64,000 nucleotides of DNA. Origin: Tenacibaculum sp. 190524A02b (lineage in GTDB: Bacteria; Bacteroidota; Bacteroidia; Flavobacteriales; Flavobacteriaceae). Both the position numbers and the translations under genes were made by a program. Under the pieces are notes generated by a model. The model saw nothing but the letters and a program-made list of their open reading frames with translations. It was not told where the DNA came from and made no database searches. The DNA lies in assembly GCF_964036645.1 (NCBI RefSeq), contig NZ_OZ038525.1, positions 2,502,501-2,566,500 on the forward strand. The letters run 5' to 3'. This document shows, in pieces, positions 34,784 to 42,724 of the stretch (within the stretch, counting starts at the first letter, position 1; the number at the start of each line of letters is the position of its first letter).

Positions 34784-36283
34784 ATGAAAACAACTAAACA
34801 ATTCATGTTATTAATTTTAATTGTATTTGCCAAACAAATTTTAGCCCAAACAGCTAGTAATTATTGTTCTGTCATCTCTGAAAGACAAGAAAACTATATT
34901 ACTGATGTAGTTTTTGCTGGCATTGAAAACCTTTCTGGAAATGGAACTAATGGTTATACTAATTTTACTAGTAAAGAAGCTTCAGTTTACCCAAATGAGT
35001 CCTACGGTATTGGTGTAAATACCAAATGGAATCATTGGGGTTATAACGTTGTTCAAGTATGGATAGACTGGAATCAAAACTTTATTTTTGAAGACACTGA
35101 ACGTGCTTTTTATAAAACAGGAACAGGCTTATTATCCTCAAATATTTCAGTTCCTGTGGACGCTAAAATTGGTAGAACCACTATGCGAGTTAGGTATAGT
35201 TATGCTGAAGCATTGTCGCCTTGTAACAACAATGTGCAAAAACTAACAGATGTTGAAGATTATACAGTAATTGTAAATAACCCTTTAAAGCCAAGTGCTC
35301 GTTTTGATGCTTCAATCTACCATGTAAAAAGCAGAAAAGATGTGGTAGAATACAGAGACATATCTGCTAATACTCCTACCTCATGGCACTGGGAATTTGA
35401 AGGAGGGATTCCTTCCTCAAGTATAGAACAAACCCCTTCTGTTACCTATCCTGAATCTGGTAAATTTTCTGTAAAATTAATTGTAAAAAATCAATATGGT
35501 GAAGATGAAATCTTTATTAAAGACTACATTACCGTAGAACTGCCTAGTGATGAATTTTGTATTAGTAGTAATGAAAAACCTAATGGTCAATACATTACTG
35601 CTGTAGAGTTTGCTGGTGTAGTGAATCATACTCAATATAATAGTGGCTATGAATTATATGAATTTCCTAATGCAACAGTAGAAAAAGGGCCTTATACAAA
35701 CCTTAACGAAGCTACTGTTATGAGTATTAAAGTGAATAACAGATGGGAAGATACAAAAGTTGGTCTTTGGGTAGATTGGAATCAAGATGATGATTTTGAT
35801 GATGCTGGAGAAGAAAGAATATTAACAAACAATCAAAGTACATCTAATCAATTTACCTTCTTCTTTACAGTTCCAAATCATGCCAAAACCGGAAAAACTA
35901 GACTACGTATACGTACTATACATGGTAAAAGTTTAACATCATGTGGAGAATCTTGGTTTGGAGAAACAGAAGATTATGTTCTTTATGTTGCTGAACAAAG
36001 AAATAGAAGAACAGCTGATAGTTTAAATAGTTTAGACGAAACAATTGTTAATGTTCACCCAGTTCCAAGTAAAGATGGCAATATAACTTTCACATTCAAT
36101 ACAAAACAAGAAAATATCAACTTTAAGTTTTTTAACGATAAGAACATTGAAGTTTTACCTTCTCAATCTTTTTCTTATAAAAATACGATCAATTTAGATC
36201 TATCTTCATTACCTAGCGGAACTTATTTTGTTCAAACTATTACAAATTCTGAGAGTACTACTAGCAGAATTATTTTAGATTAG
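34784..36283 (+). CDS. Secreted GEVED-PKD-GEVED protein with T9SS sorting domain
   Basis: In this 499-residue protein, the signal peptide MKTTKQFMLLILIVFAKQILAQ precedes a GEVED domain (residues 25-165: VQVWIDWNQNFIFEDTER, ending VEDYTVIV). A PKD domain (about 170-255: DISANTPTSWHWEFEGG, SGKFSVKLIVKN) comes next, then a second GEVED domain (260-405: VGLWVDWNQDDDFDDAGE, ending TEDYVLYVAE). Last is a T9SS sorting domain (HPVPSKDGNITFTF, LPSGTYFVQTI). GEVED domains are usually attached to secreted proteases; here no catalytic domain is present, so this is probably a binding or adhesion protein. A strong terminator follows at 36291. Confidence 0.9.
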   Translation: MKTTKQFMLLILIVFAKQILAQTASNYCSVISERQENYITDVVFAGIENLSGNGTNGYTNFTSKEASVYPNESYGIGVNTKWNHWGYNVVQVWIDWNQNFIFEDTERAFYKTGTGLLSSNISVPVDAKIGRTTMRVRYSYAEALSPCNNNVQKLTDVEDYTVIVNNPLKPSARFDASIYHVKSRKDVVEYRDISANTPTSWHWEFEGGIPSSSIEQTPSVTYPESGKFSVKLIVKNQYGEDEIFIKDYITVELPSDEFCISSNEKPNGQYITAVEFAGVVNHTQYNSGYELYEFPNATVEKGPYTNLNEATVMSIKVNNRWEDTKVGLWVDWNQDDDFDDAGEERILTNNQSTSNQFTFFFTVPNHAKTGKTRLRIRTIHGKSLTSCGESWFGETEDYVLYVAEQRNRRTADSLNSLDETIVNVHPVPSKDGNITFTFNTKQENINFKFFNDKNIEVLPSQSFSYKNTINLDLSSLPSGTYFVQTITNSESTTSRIILD

Positions 36284-36290
36284 ATTATCT

Positions 36291-36326
36291 AAAGATATTG
36301 CCTATTAAATTAGGCAATATCTTTTT
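36291..36326 (+). terminator. Terminator of the GEVED/PKD gene
   Basis: AAAGATATTGCCTA / TAGGCAATATCTTTTT is a perfect 14-bp stem. It may also serve the converging peptide gene. Confidence 0.85.
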
Positions 36327-36333
36327 AACTTAA

Positions 36334-36519
36334 TTAACTGTCACAACCTTTAAAGCATACATCTCTATTTTCAAAGCAAAAACTTTGAGGTGTTCCTCTC
36401 CAAAGACACTGCATCCAAGTTACAGCACATTTATTATAACAAGCATCGTTAGATCCATTAATTTGTTGTTGTTCAGCCTTTGTTAAGACTTTTCCTAGTG
36501 AATAAAGTTTTGATTTCAT
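36334..36519 (-). CDS. Six-cysteine peptide with bacteriocin-type leader (61 aa)
   Basis: The leader MKSKLYSLGKVLTKAEQQQINGS is like that of the peptide at 26576, but the processing pair is Gly22-Ser23 in place of Gly-Gly. The 38-residue core has six cysteines (27, 31, 38, 48, 55 and 59). Their spacing is mirror-symmetric: CX3C-X6-C-X9-C-X6-CX3C. Two CX3C motifs facing each other are typical of disulfide-locked helical hairpins. Aromatic residues (Trp35, Trp40, Phe47, Phe49) would line the inside. It may be an antimicrobial or signalling peptide. It converges on the GEVED gene. No exporter or modifying enzyme is next to it. Confidence 0.65.
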   Translation of the reverse strand: MKSKLYSLGKVLTKAEQQQINGSNDACYNKCAVTWMQCLWRGTPQSFCFENRDVCFKGCDS

Positions 36520-36686
36520 TTTTATAAATTTTAGGCGGTTTAAAGTGGCTTAAAATTAGCTAAAAATTATAGTTAGAAATAAGGTTTTGAATATTTTATA
36601 GTAACTCCAATTCAATATATTCAATAATTAACTGTTATTAAATACATTGAAACTATATTTATCTATTGTAATAACACTCATGAAAC

Positions 36687-37043
36687 ATGAAACCTGCAGA
36701 AATTTACATTCTTAATAAACCAGAACCCTTAAAAAGCATATTATTACACTTACAAGTTTTAATTGAAAATGCATTTCCAAGCGTCGTTTTAAAGTTTAAA
36801 TGGAAAATTCCTTTTTATTATTTAGATAACAAACCTTTATGTTATTTAAATGCAAGTAAAAAAGGCTATGTGGATGTTGCTTTTTACTTATCTACTGATT
36901 TAGATAAATACAATGAATTTTTAATTAGTGAAAAGAGAAAAGTAGTAAAATCTATACGCTATTATACTCCAGAGCAAATTAACAACGAAGTACTTATATA
37001 TATATTAATTGAAGCTTATAAAATAAAACAACAATTACAATAA
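36687..37043 (+). CDS. DUF1801 domain protein
   Basis: This 118-residue protein has KPAEIYILNKPEPLKSILLHLQVLI, FKWKIPFYYLDNKPLCYLN and VDVAFYLSTDL, the pattern of the small DUF1801 (YdhG-like) fold, where the FKW..PFY block forms a central sheet. It is cytoplasmic; the family's biochemical role is not settled. It stands alone between the peptide gene and the converging transglutaminase gene. The length is usual. Confidence 0.8.
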   Translation: MKPAEIYILNKPEPLKSILLHLQVLIENAFPSVVLKFKWKIPFYYLDNKPLCYLNASKKGYVDVAFYLSTDLDKYNEFLISEKRKVVKSIRYYTPEQINNEVLIYILIEAYKIKQQLQ

Positions 37044-37105
37044 TTTTATTCAGTTATATACTGTTTTAAATAGAAAGATAAATAGTTAATTACTTCTTTT
37101 GGTTT

Positions 37106-38056
37106 TTAGATTAACTTATATTTTATATAAATTTCTCCATCTACAACTAATGATAATTTATCACAATCTTTAGTTGGTGTAATTTTTATATAACCTATAC
37201 CATTTTTATAAACTAAATTTGGTTGTTTAGCAAATCTATACCCACTTAAACCACATAATACTGTTTGATAAGAAAGTAAATTTTTGACTTCTAATGTAAT
37301 TGTTTTGCCTTTTTTAAATTTAATAGCTCCTTTTAATGGGTTTATTAACTCTAAATCTGTTTTTAAAAACTCAGGTGTAAATATTGGTTGACTGTAAAAA
37401 CTTTTCTTAGATAGTTTTTGACCTAGCATCCATTTTTTTTCTGCTGGATAATGAGTTTTTAAATAATTTCTTCTAGGAATATTAAAGTAATAATCCTCAA
37501 AACTTACTTGCCATCTGCCGTTTATAACTGAACCTGCAGCCCAAGTAGCATCTAAAACCATCCACTCTTCATTTACTTTTACTACATTCCAAGCATGATT
37601 AGGCATTAATGGCTCATTATTTATGTCTCTAATAGAATTTCTAACATACCCTTTAACCACATAATTCTCTAACTGTAATAAAGTAAAAATTTTAGATAAA
37701 GTTTGGGCATACCCTTCACAAACAGCTTGTCTAGTTGTTAAGGTTTGCTCTACAATACTATCTTTAATAGCTTGCAATTTCCTTAACTTATCAGCTTCAT
37801 CTGTATAACTAAATCCAATTCTCTTTCTACTTGGATTATAGTATTCCGATAGGTTATACTTAATATTGTTTGCTACCCAATAAAAGGTAGCTCGTACTTG
37901 ATTCTCTTTTGAAGAAAAGTCTTTTTTAACTTTCTTCGCTAGTTCTTTTGCGGTTACTTCGCTAGGGTATTCCTTTACTTTTGTATCAATTGCTTGGTAC
38001 TTTTGTGCATACGCATTAAAGCAGATTAATACTATAAGGGGGAAAAGTCGCTTCAT
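37106..38056 (-). CDS. Exported transglutaminase-like protein
   Basis: ATG 38056 gives MKRLFPLIVLICFNAYAQ, a clean signal peptide; nine extra residues in frame upstream would spoil it. The 316-residue protein has the transglutaminase-like triad: Cys in TTRQAVCEGYAQ, His in MPNHAWNVV and Asp in WMVLDATWAAG. The second half is a beta domain. Such proteins act outside the cytoplasm as cysteine proteases or amide-bond enzymes on unknown substrates. It is followed at 38110 by kdsA on the same strand upstream (53-base gap), so the two may be co-transcribed. Confidence 0.85.
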   Translation of the reverse strand: MKRLFPLIVLICFNAYAQKYQAIDTKVKEYPSEVTAKELAKKVKKDFSSKENQVRATFYWVANNIKYNLSEYYNPSRKRIGFSYTDEADKLRKLQAIKDSIVEQTLTTRQAVCEGYAQTLSKIFTLLQLENYVVKGYVRNSIRDINNEPLMPNHAWNVVKVNEEWMVLDATWAAGSVINGRWQVSFEDYYFNIPRRNYLKTHYPAEKKWMLGQKLSKKSFYSQPIFTPEFLKTDLELINPLKGAIKFKKGKTITLEVKNLLSYQTVLCGLSGYRFAKQPNLVYKNGIGYIKITPTKDCDKLSLVVDGEIYIKYKLI

Positions 38057-38109
38057 ATTAATAAGGGGAATTTTTATTAACAACTTTAATGATTAATCAA
38101 AAACTGTGC

Positions 38110-38928
38110 CTATAAATTTACAATTGTTTTTCTAATTGCTACTAAATTTGCCAACAATTTACTTAAAAATTTTAAATCTAGCATATTAGCTCCATCACTT
38201 TTTGCAGATGAAGGGTCAAAATGCGTTTCCATAAACAAACCGTCAATATTATTTACAACACCTGCTCTAGCAATTGTTTCAATCATTTCTGGTCTTCCTC
38301 CAGTTACTCCACTAGACTGATTTGGTTGTTGCAAAGAATGTGTTACATCTAAAACAGTAGGCGCAAAAGCTCTCATTGTAGGTATACCTCTAAAATCAAC
38401 AATCATGTCTTGATAACCAAACATCGTTCCTCTATCAGTTATCCACGCATTTTCATTTCCAGACTCATGCACTTTTGTTACAGCATGTTTCATTGCTTCA
38501 GGGCTCATAAATTGCCCTTTTTTCAAATTAACTATTTTACCAGTTTTAGCAGCAGCTACTACTAAATCAGTTTGACGAACTAAAAAAGCAGGTATTTGTA
38601 AAATATCTACATATTCAGCAGCCTTTTCTGCATCAGAAACCTCATGAATATCTGTTACTACAGGCACATCAAATGTCTCAGAAACTTTACGTAATATCTT
38701 TAGTGCCTTTTCATCTCCTATTCCAGTAAAACTATCTAACCTACTTCTATTAGCCTTCTTAAAGCTTCCTTTGAAAACATAAGGTATCTTTAATTCATTT
38801 GTTATAGACACTACTTCTTCAGCAATCCGCAATGCCATATCTTCTCCTTCAATGGCGCAAGGCCCCGCTAAAAGAAAAAAATTATTTGAATCTGTGTGTT
38901 TTATCTTGGGAACGTTTGATAAATGCAT
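38110..38928 (-). CDS. kdsA: 3-deoxy-8-phosphooctulonate (KDO-8-P) synthase
   Basis: In this 272-residue protein, FLLAGPCAIEGEDMALRIAEE, FKGSFKKANRSR, VTDIHEVSDAE, LVRQTDLV, NLKKGQFMSPEAM, TDRGTMFGY and VTGGRPEMI are diagnostic of KdsA. It condenses phosphoenolpyruvate with arabinose 5-phosphate in the cytoplasm to make the KDO precursor for lipopolysaccharide. The length is normal. A TACTTTTG element on the minus strand at 38946-38953 gives a leader of about ten bases before the ATG. Confidence 0.97.
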   Translation of the reverse strand: MHLSNVPKIKHTDSNNFFLLAGPCAIEGEDMALRIAEEVVSITNELKIPYVFKGSFKKANRSRLDSFTGIGDEKALKILRKVSETFDVPVVTDIHEVSDAEKAAEYVDILQIPAFLVRQTDLVVAAAKTGKIVNLKKGQFMSPEAMKHAVTKVHESGNENAWITDRGTMFGYQDMIVDFRGIPTMRAFAPTVLDVTHSLQQPNQSSGVTGGRPEMIETIARAGVVNNIDGLFMETHFDPSSAKSDGANMLDLKFLSKLLANLVAIRKTIVNL

Positions 38929-38945
38929 GATGTATTATTTAGGTG

Positions 38946-38953
38946 CAAAAGTA
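38946..38953 (-). promoter_or_regulatory. -7 element of kdsA
   Basis: Minus-strand TACTTTTG is a perfect TAnnTTTG match 18 bases before the kdsA start. Confidence 0.5.
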
Positions 38954-38996
38954 AGAAATTAAATTAGCTATCTTTAGACTTTAAAATCAATTTAAC

Positions 38997-39986
38997 ATGA
39001 ATCCAAAAACAGCTTCTTTGCTTGCAATTTTTGTTCTACTTTTTTCTTGTAAGCAAGCTAAAAATGTAAACGAAAAAACTACGAAAAAAATTGTTACCAT
39101 ACCTAAAAAGGAAATTAATATTTCTATTGACTCTTTAACTGTAAAAAAACATTTATACACGCTAGCTTCTGATGATATGGAGGGAAGGAAAGCTGGAAGT
39201 AAAGGAATAGAAAAAGCTGCTCAATATATTGAGAGCGAATTCAAAAGAATAGGTTTAACAACATTTGAAAACTTAAAAGAATATCGTCAAAACTTTGAAC
39301 ACAACCAATTAAAAATGTTCAACCTAATAGGCGTATTAGAAGGGAAAAGTAAAAAAGATGAATATGTGGTAGTATCTGCTCATTATGATCACCTTGGAAT
39401 GAAAAAAGATGGGGAAGGTGATCGTATTTTTAACGGAGCTGACGATGATGCGTCTGGGGTTGCCGCTGTATTAAGCCTGGCAGAGTATTACGCTAAAAAA
39501 GGTACAGAAAGAACTATTTTATTTATTGCTTTTACAGCTGAAGAAATGGGTTTAATTGGCTCTACGTTTTTTGGCAAAAAAGTAAATCCGGCTAAGTTTA
39601 TTGCTGGAATTAATATAGAAATGATAGGTAAACAATCTAGTTATGGTCCCAAAACAGCATGGTTAACTGGATTTGAAAGATCAAATTTTGGTAAAATAAT
39701 TCAAAAGAATTTAAAAGGAACTAATTATAAATTATATCCTGACCCTTTTCCTAAATACAAACTTTTTTTTAGGTCTGATAATGCTTCTCTTGCTAAACTT
39801 GGTATTCCTGCTCATACATTTTCAACTGGACCTATAGATGTTGATGTTCATTACCATAAAGTATCTGATGAAGCTGAAACTCTTAATATTTCTAATATTA
39901 CTGAAACAGTTAAAGCTATTGCTTTAGGTACAGAAAGTATTATTAATGGAAAAGATACACCATCTAGAGTAATAATTGATAAATAG
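38997..39986 (+). CDS. M28-family zinc peptidase, lipoprotein
   Basis: This 329-residue protein has a lipoprotein signal (MNPKTASLLAIFVLLFSC, Cys18). M28 metal ligands are present: His-Asp in SAHYDHLG, Asp in NGADDDASG, Glu-Glu in TAEEMG and a later His (VDVHYHKVSDEAE). An aminopeptidase acting in the periplasm or on the cell surface is likely. The divergent pair kdsA/M28 shares a 68-base promoter gap. A terminator follows at 40021. The length is somewhat short because no PA-type insert is present. Confidence 0.9.
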   Translation: MNPKTASLLAIFVLLFSCKQAKNVNEKTTKKIVTIPKKEINISIDSLTVKKHLYTLASDDMEGRKAGSKGIEKAAQYIESEFKRIGLTTFENLKEYRQNFEHNQLKMFNLIGVLEGKSKKDEYVVVSAHYDHLGMKKDGEGDRIFNGADDDASGVAAVLSLAEYYAKKGTERTILFIAFTAEEMGLIGSTFFGKKVNPAKFIAGINIEMIGKQSSYGPKTAWLTGFERSNFGKIIQKNLKGTNYKLYPDPFPKYKLFFRSDNASLAKLGIPAHTFSTGPIDVDVHYHKVSDEAETLNISNITETVKAIALGTESIINGKDTPSRVIIDK

Positions 39987-40020
39987 ATAATTTATTTCTT
40001 TATTATTTATAAAATCATTA

Positions 40021-40056
40021 AAATACGGTTAAAATAGTTTTAACCGTATTTTTTTA
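40021..40056 (+). terminator. Terminator of the M28 peptidase gene
   Basis: AAATACGGTTAAAA / TTTTAACCGTATTTTTTT forms a perfect stem with a T-run. Confidence 0.85.
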
Positions 40057-40224
40057 TCCAAACTAAAAAACTTATAACAAACTATAAATCAAACCAAAAG
40101 AAAAACCCACCAAAAAAAACACCTAACAATTTGATAAAACAAAAGGGTGTTTTTTAAAAAACATATATTATTTATACTGCATTTTTAATATATTCGCTAC
40201 AAATAATACTAACCCTTCATTATA

Positions 40225-41709
40225 ATGAGAAAAAAACTATTAAGTTTAGGAATCATTGTTACAATGTTTTCCTGTACTAACAACGAGCCCTTACAAGAAG
40301 TAACTACACAAGAACAAAAAGAAGTTCTAACCAAAACTGAAATCAACAACCTTATAAAAGAATCTATACAGAATAACGGTGATTTTTATTGGAATGATCA
40401 AAACCCTCACACTATTTGGAGTGCTTTAAAACATGGAAATAATATATTAACCATTGGTTATGGAAACTCAAAAGATGATTTTGCAAGAAGTAACAAATCA
40501 GTATCTATAAAAAATTCTCTTTTAGAACTAGTTAATAAATTAGAAAAAAAATCCACAAAAGGTACCCATGAACTTTATTCAGATGAAGAACTGAATATTA
40601 TTGACCTAAAAATAGAAAACAAAGAGACTGTTTCTGCTTTATTAAAGCATCCAAGAGTAAGGTATATAGAGCCTAGTGACTATTCTTTTGTTGAAACTGG
40701 ACAAAATACTCAAGCACGTAGTTCATCTGGATGTGGATATAGACAACATGTATTAAACGGTAATGATTATAGAACTGTTACTCCAGGCGCCAGAGTTCCA
40801 TGGGCTTTTGATGCTCACAATATTTCACAAGCATGGAGCCACAGTACAGGTACTGGTATCACCATTGCCGTTATTGACTCTGGTTTATCACCAGATCAAA
40901 AATGGATGAATCAATACTTTAATGATGGTTTTTCTTCTGGTAGAACCGTTCAAAAGTATGGTAATTTTGTAGACTCTATTTGGCCTTGGTCTGATGACTA
41001 TGATGGTGTTGATGATAAATGTGGACACGGAACTAATATGGCTGCCATTGCAACTGCTCCAAGAAATAATGATAATCTACCTGTTGGTGTAGCTTATAAT
41101 TCTAATTTAGTATCCTATAGATCTGTTGAAGATGTTGTTATAAATGGTTATCATGAAGAAAAAGGTGTCGCTAAAGCATTAAAAGCATTAGCCAATAGAA
41201 GTGATGTAAAAATCATTTCTATGTCACTAGGTTCACCTTTTACTATAAACAGAGTGAAAGATGCCATCAAATATACTTACGGTAAAGGTAAAATGATTTT
41301 AGCTGCTGGTGGTACTTCTACTAGTTTTACTACATGGTTTGGTGTTATTTTCCCAGCTAGTATGAATGAAACAGTTGCTGTTACTGGAGTAAAAGAAGGT
41401 AAATATGAAACCTGTGATGTTTGCCATTCAGGTTCTAAAATTGATTTCACCTTACAAATGGAAAGAACTAATGGTACTAGCAACAAAATACCTGCTTTAA
41501 GCTATTATAACGGTAAAGCTAATTATGTAGGTGGATCATCTGCTGCAACTGCTGCAACAGCAGGTATAGCTGCTTTAGTTTGGGCCAAACACCCAAGTTG
41601 GTCTAGAGAACAAGTATTACAAAAAATGAGAGAGTCAGCAGATTTCTACCCAAATAAACATTCTGAATTTGGTTATGGAAATATTGATGCCTTGAAAGCT
41701 GTTCAATAA
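40225..41709 (+). CDS. Subtilisin-like serine protease, lipoprotein
   Basis: In this 494-residue protein, the start MRKKLLSLGIIVTMFSC is a lipoprotein signal with Cys17. A propeptide-like region (about 40-160) precedes the S8 domain: Asp218 (IAVIDSGL), His268 (CGHGTNMAAIA) and Ser439 (GGSSAATAATAG). There is no T9SS sorting domain, unlike the other subtilase in this window, so it should stay lipid-anchored. A hairpin with arms AACACC / GGTGTT (about 40118-40154) lies in its leader. A terminator at 41731 closes the unit. Confidence 0.92.
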   Translation: MRKKLLSLGIIVTMFSCTNNEPLQEVTTQEQKEVLTKTEINNLIKESIQNNGDFYWNDQNPHTIWSALKHGNNILTIGYGNSKDDFARSNKSVSIKNSLLELVNKLEKKSTKGTHELYSDEELNIIDLKIENKETVSALLKHPRVRYIEPSDYSFVETGQNTQARSSSGCGYRQHVLNGNDYRTVTPGARVPWAFDAHNISQAWSHSTGTGITIAVIDSGLSPDQKWMNQYFNDGFSSGRTVQKYGNFVDSIWPWSDDYDGVDDKCGHGTNMAAIATAPRNNDNLPVGVAYNSNLVSYRSVEDVVINGYHEEKGVAKALKALANRSDVKIISMSLGSPFTINRVKDAIKYTYGKGKMILAAGGTSTSFTTWFGVIFPASMNETVAVTGVKEGKYETCDVCHSGSKIDFTLQMERTNGTSNKIPALSYYNGKANYVGGSSAATAATAGIAALVWAKHPSWSREQVLQKMRESADFYPNKHSEFGYGNIDALKAVQ

Positions 41710-41730
41710 TTCAAATAGTTAACACTTTTT

Positions 41731-41761
41731 CAAAACCTCGAAAATTTTTCGAGGTTTTCTG
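41731..41761 (+). terminator. Terminator of the lipoprotein subtilase
   Basis: AAAACCTCGAAAA / TTTTTCGAGGTTTT is followed by CTGTTTTT. Confidence 0.85.
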
Positions 41762-41814
41762 TTTTTACAGAGTATAATAGGTATAGTTTTTGATATCAAC
41801 ACGTAAACTTTATC

Positions 41815-42336
41815 ATGAAAAAAATAGCACTTTTCTTAATTTTAATTATCACAGCTGGTTGCTCCTCTTCAAGAGTTACTTATGATTATGACAATAAAAC
41901 TAATTTTTCTAAACAACAAACGTTTGGTTTTTTTGATGATGTAGGTGAAGGCTTAAATGAATTTGATATAAAAAGGATTCGTACAGTAATTGCTGACGAA
42001 CTTAGATTAAAAGGTATGGGACTTTCTGAAAACCCAGATTTTTATATAAACTTTTTTTCAAAACAAACTGAAGATGTTAATAGAAGTACTATTGGAGTTG
42101 GAATTGGTGGTGGCGGAAATGTTGGTTTTGGAATATCTGGAGGAATACCTATAGATAATAGAAGAATTATACAAACACTAACCATAGATTTTGTAAAAGC
42201 TAATACGGATGACTTATTTTGGCAAGGAATATCTGAGCATAGAATAAATGAACAAACTACTCCATATAAAAGATTAAACTATTATCGTTCCGTTATAAAC
42301 AAAATATTTTCTAACTACCCTCCCAATAAACATTAA
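41815..42336 (+). CDS. DUF4136 lipoprotein
   Basis: This 173-residue protein has a lipoprotein signal (MKKIALFLILIITAGC, Cys16). The body has VTYDYDNKTNFSKQQTFGFF, then IADELRLKGMGLSENPDFYI, then a glycine-rich loop (GVGIGGGGNVGFGISGG) and DLFWQGISEHRI, the layout of DUF4136. These are envelope lipoproteins of unknown function. It is two bases from the TfoX-like gene. Confidence 0.88.
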   Translation: MKKIALFLILIITAGCSSSRVTYDYDNKTNFSKQQTFGFFDDVGEGLNEFDIKRIRTVIADELRLKGMGLSENPDFYINFFSKQTEDVNRSTIGVGIGGGGNVGFGISGGIPIDNRRIIQTLTIDFVKANTDDLFWQGISEHRINEQTTPYKRLNYYRSVINKIFSNYPPNKH

Positions 42337-42338
42337 CC

Positions 42339-42686
42339 ATGGCTTACGACTTATTTTTATCAGAACGAATCTCTAACTTTTTTAAGAGTAAGAATGTATC
42401 TTTTATAGAAAAGAAAATGTTTGGTGGTTTATGTTTTATGGTTGATAATAAAATGTGTGTTGGTATTCTTAAAAATGAAGTAATGGCTCGTATTGATCCT
42501 GACATCTATGAAATATCATTAACTAAAAAAGGATGTAATAAAATGGATTTTACAGGCCGTTCTGCTAAAGGTTTTGTTTTCTTATCTGATGAAGCTATTG
42601 ATCTTGATGAAGATCTTTATTATTGGCTCCAGTTAGCTTTAGATTTTAATCCTAAAGCCAAGGCCAGTAAGAAAAAAAAGAGTTAA
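42339..42686 (+). CDS. TfoX N-terminal-domain protein
   Basis: This 115-residue protein has MFGGLCFMVDNKMCVGIL, EVMARIDP and FTGRSAKGFVFLSDEA, which define the TfoX N-terminal domain. Stand-alone copies are common and their link to competence is unproven. It is cytoplasmic, with a Lys-rich tail (KAKASKKKKS). It starts two bases after the DUF4136 stop, so both are co-transcribed. Its stop codon lies inside a palindromic terminator. Confidence 0.88.
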   Translation: MAYDLFLSERISNFFKSKNVSFIEKKMFGGLCFMVDNKMCVGILKNEVMARIDPDIYEISLTKKGCNKMDFTGRSAKGFVFLSDEAIDLDEDLYYWLQLALDFNPKAKASKKKKS

Positions 42687-42710
42687 CTTTAAAGTTAACT
42701 CTTTTTTTTC
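42672..42710. terminator. Bidirectional terminator between convergent genes
   Basis: AGTTAACTTTAAAGTTAACT is a perfect 20-bp palindrome flanked by an A-run and a T-run. It serves the TfoX-like gene and the converging DUF349 gene. Confidence 0.85.
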
Positions 42711-42724
42711 TTACTTACTCTCAT

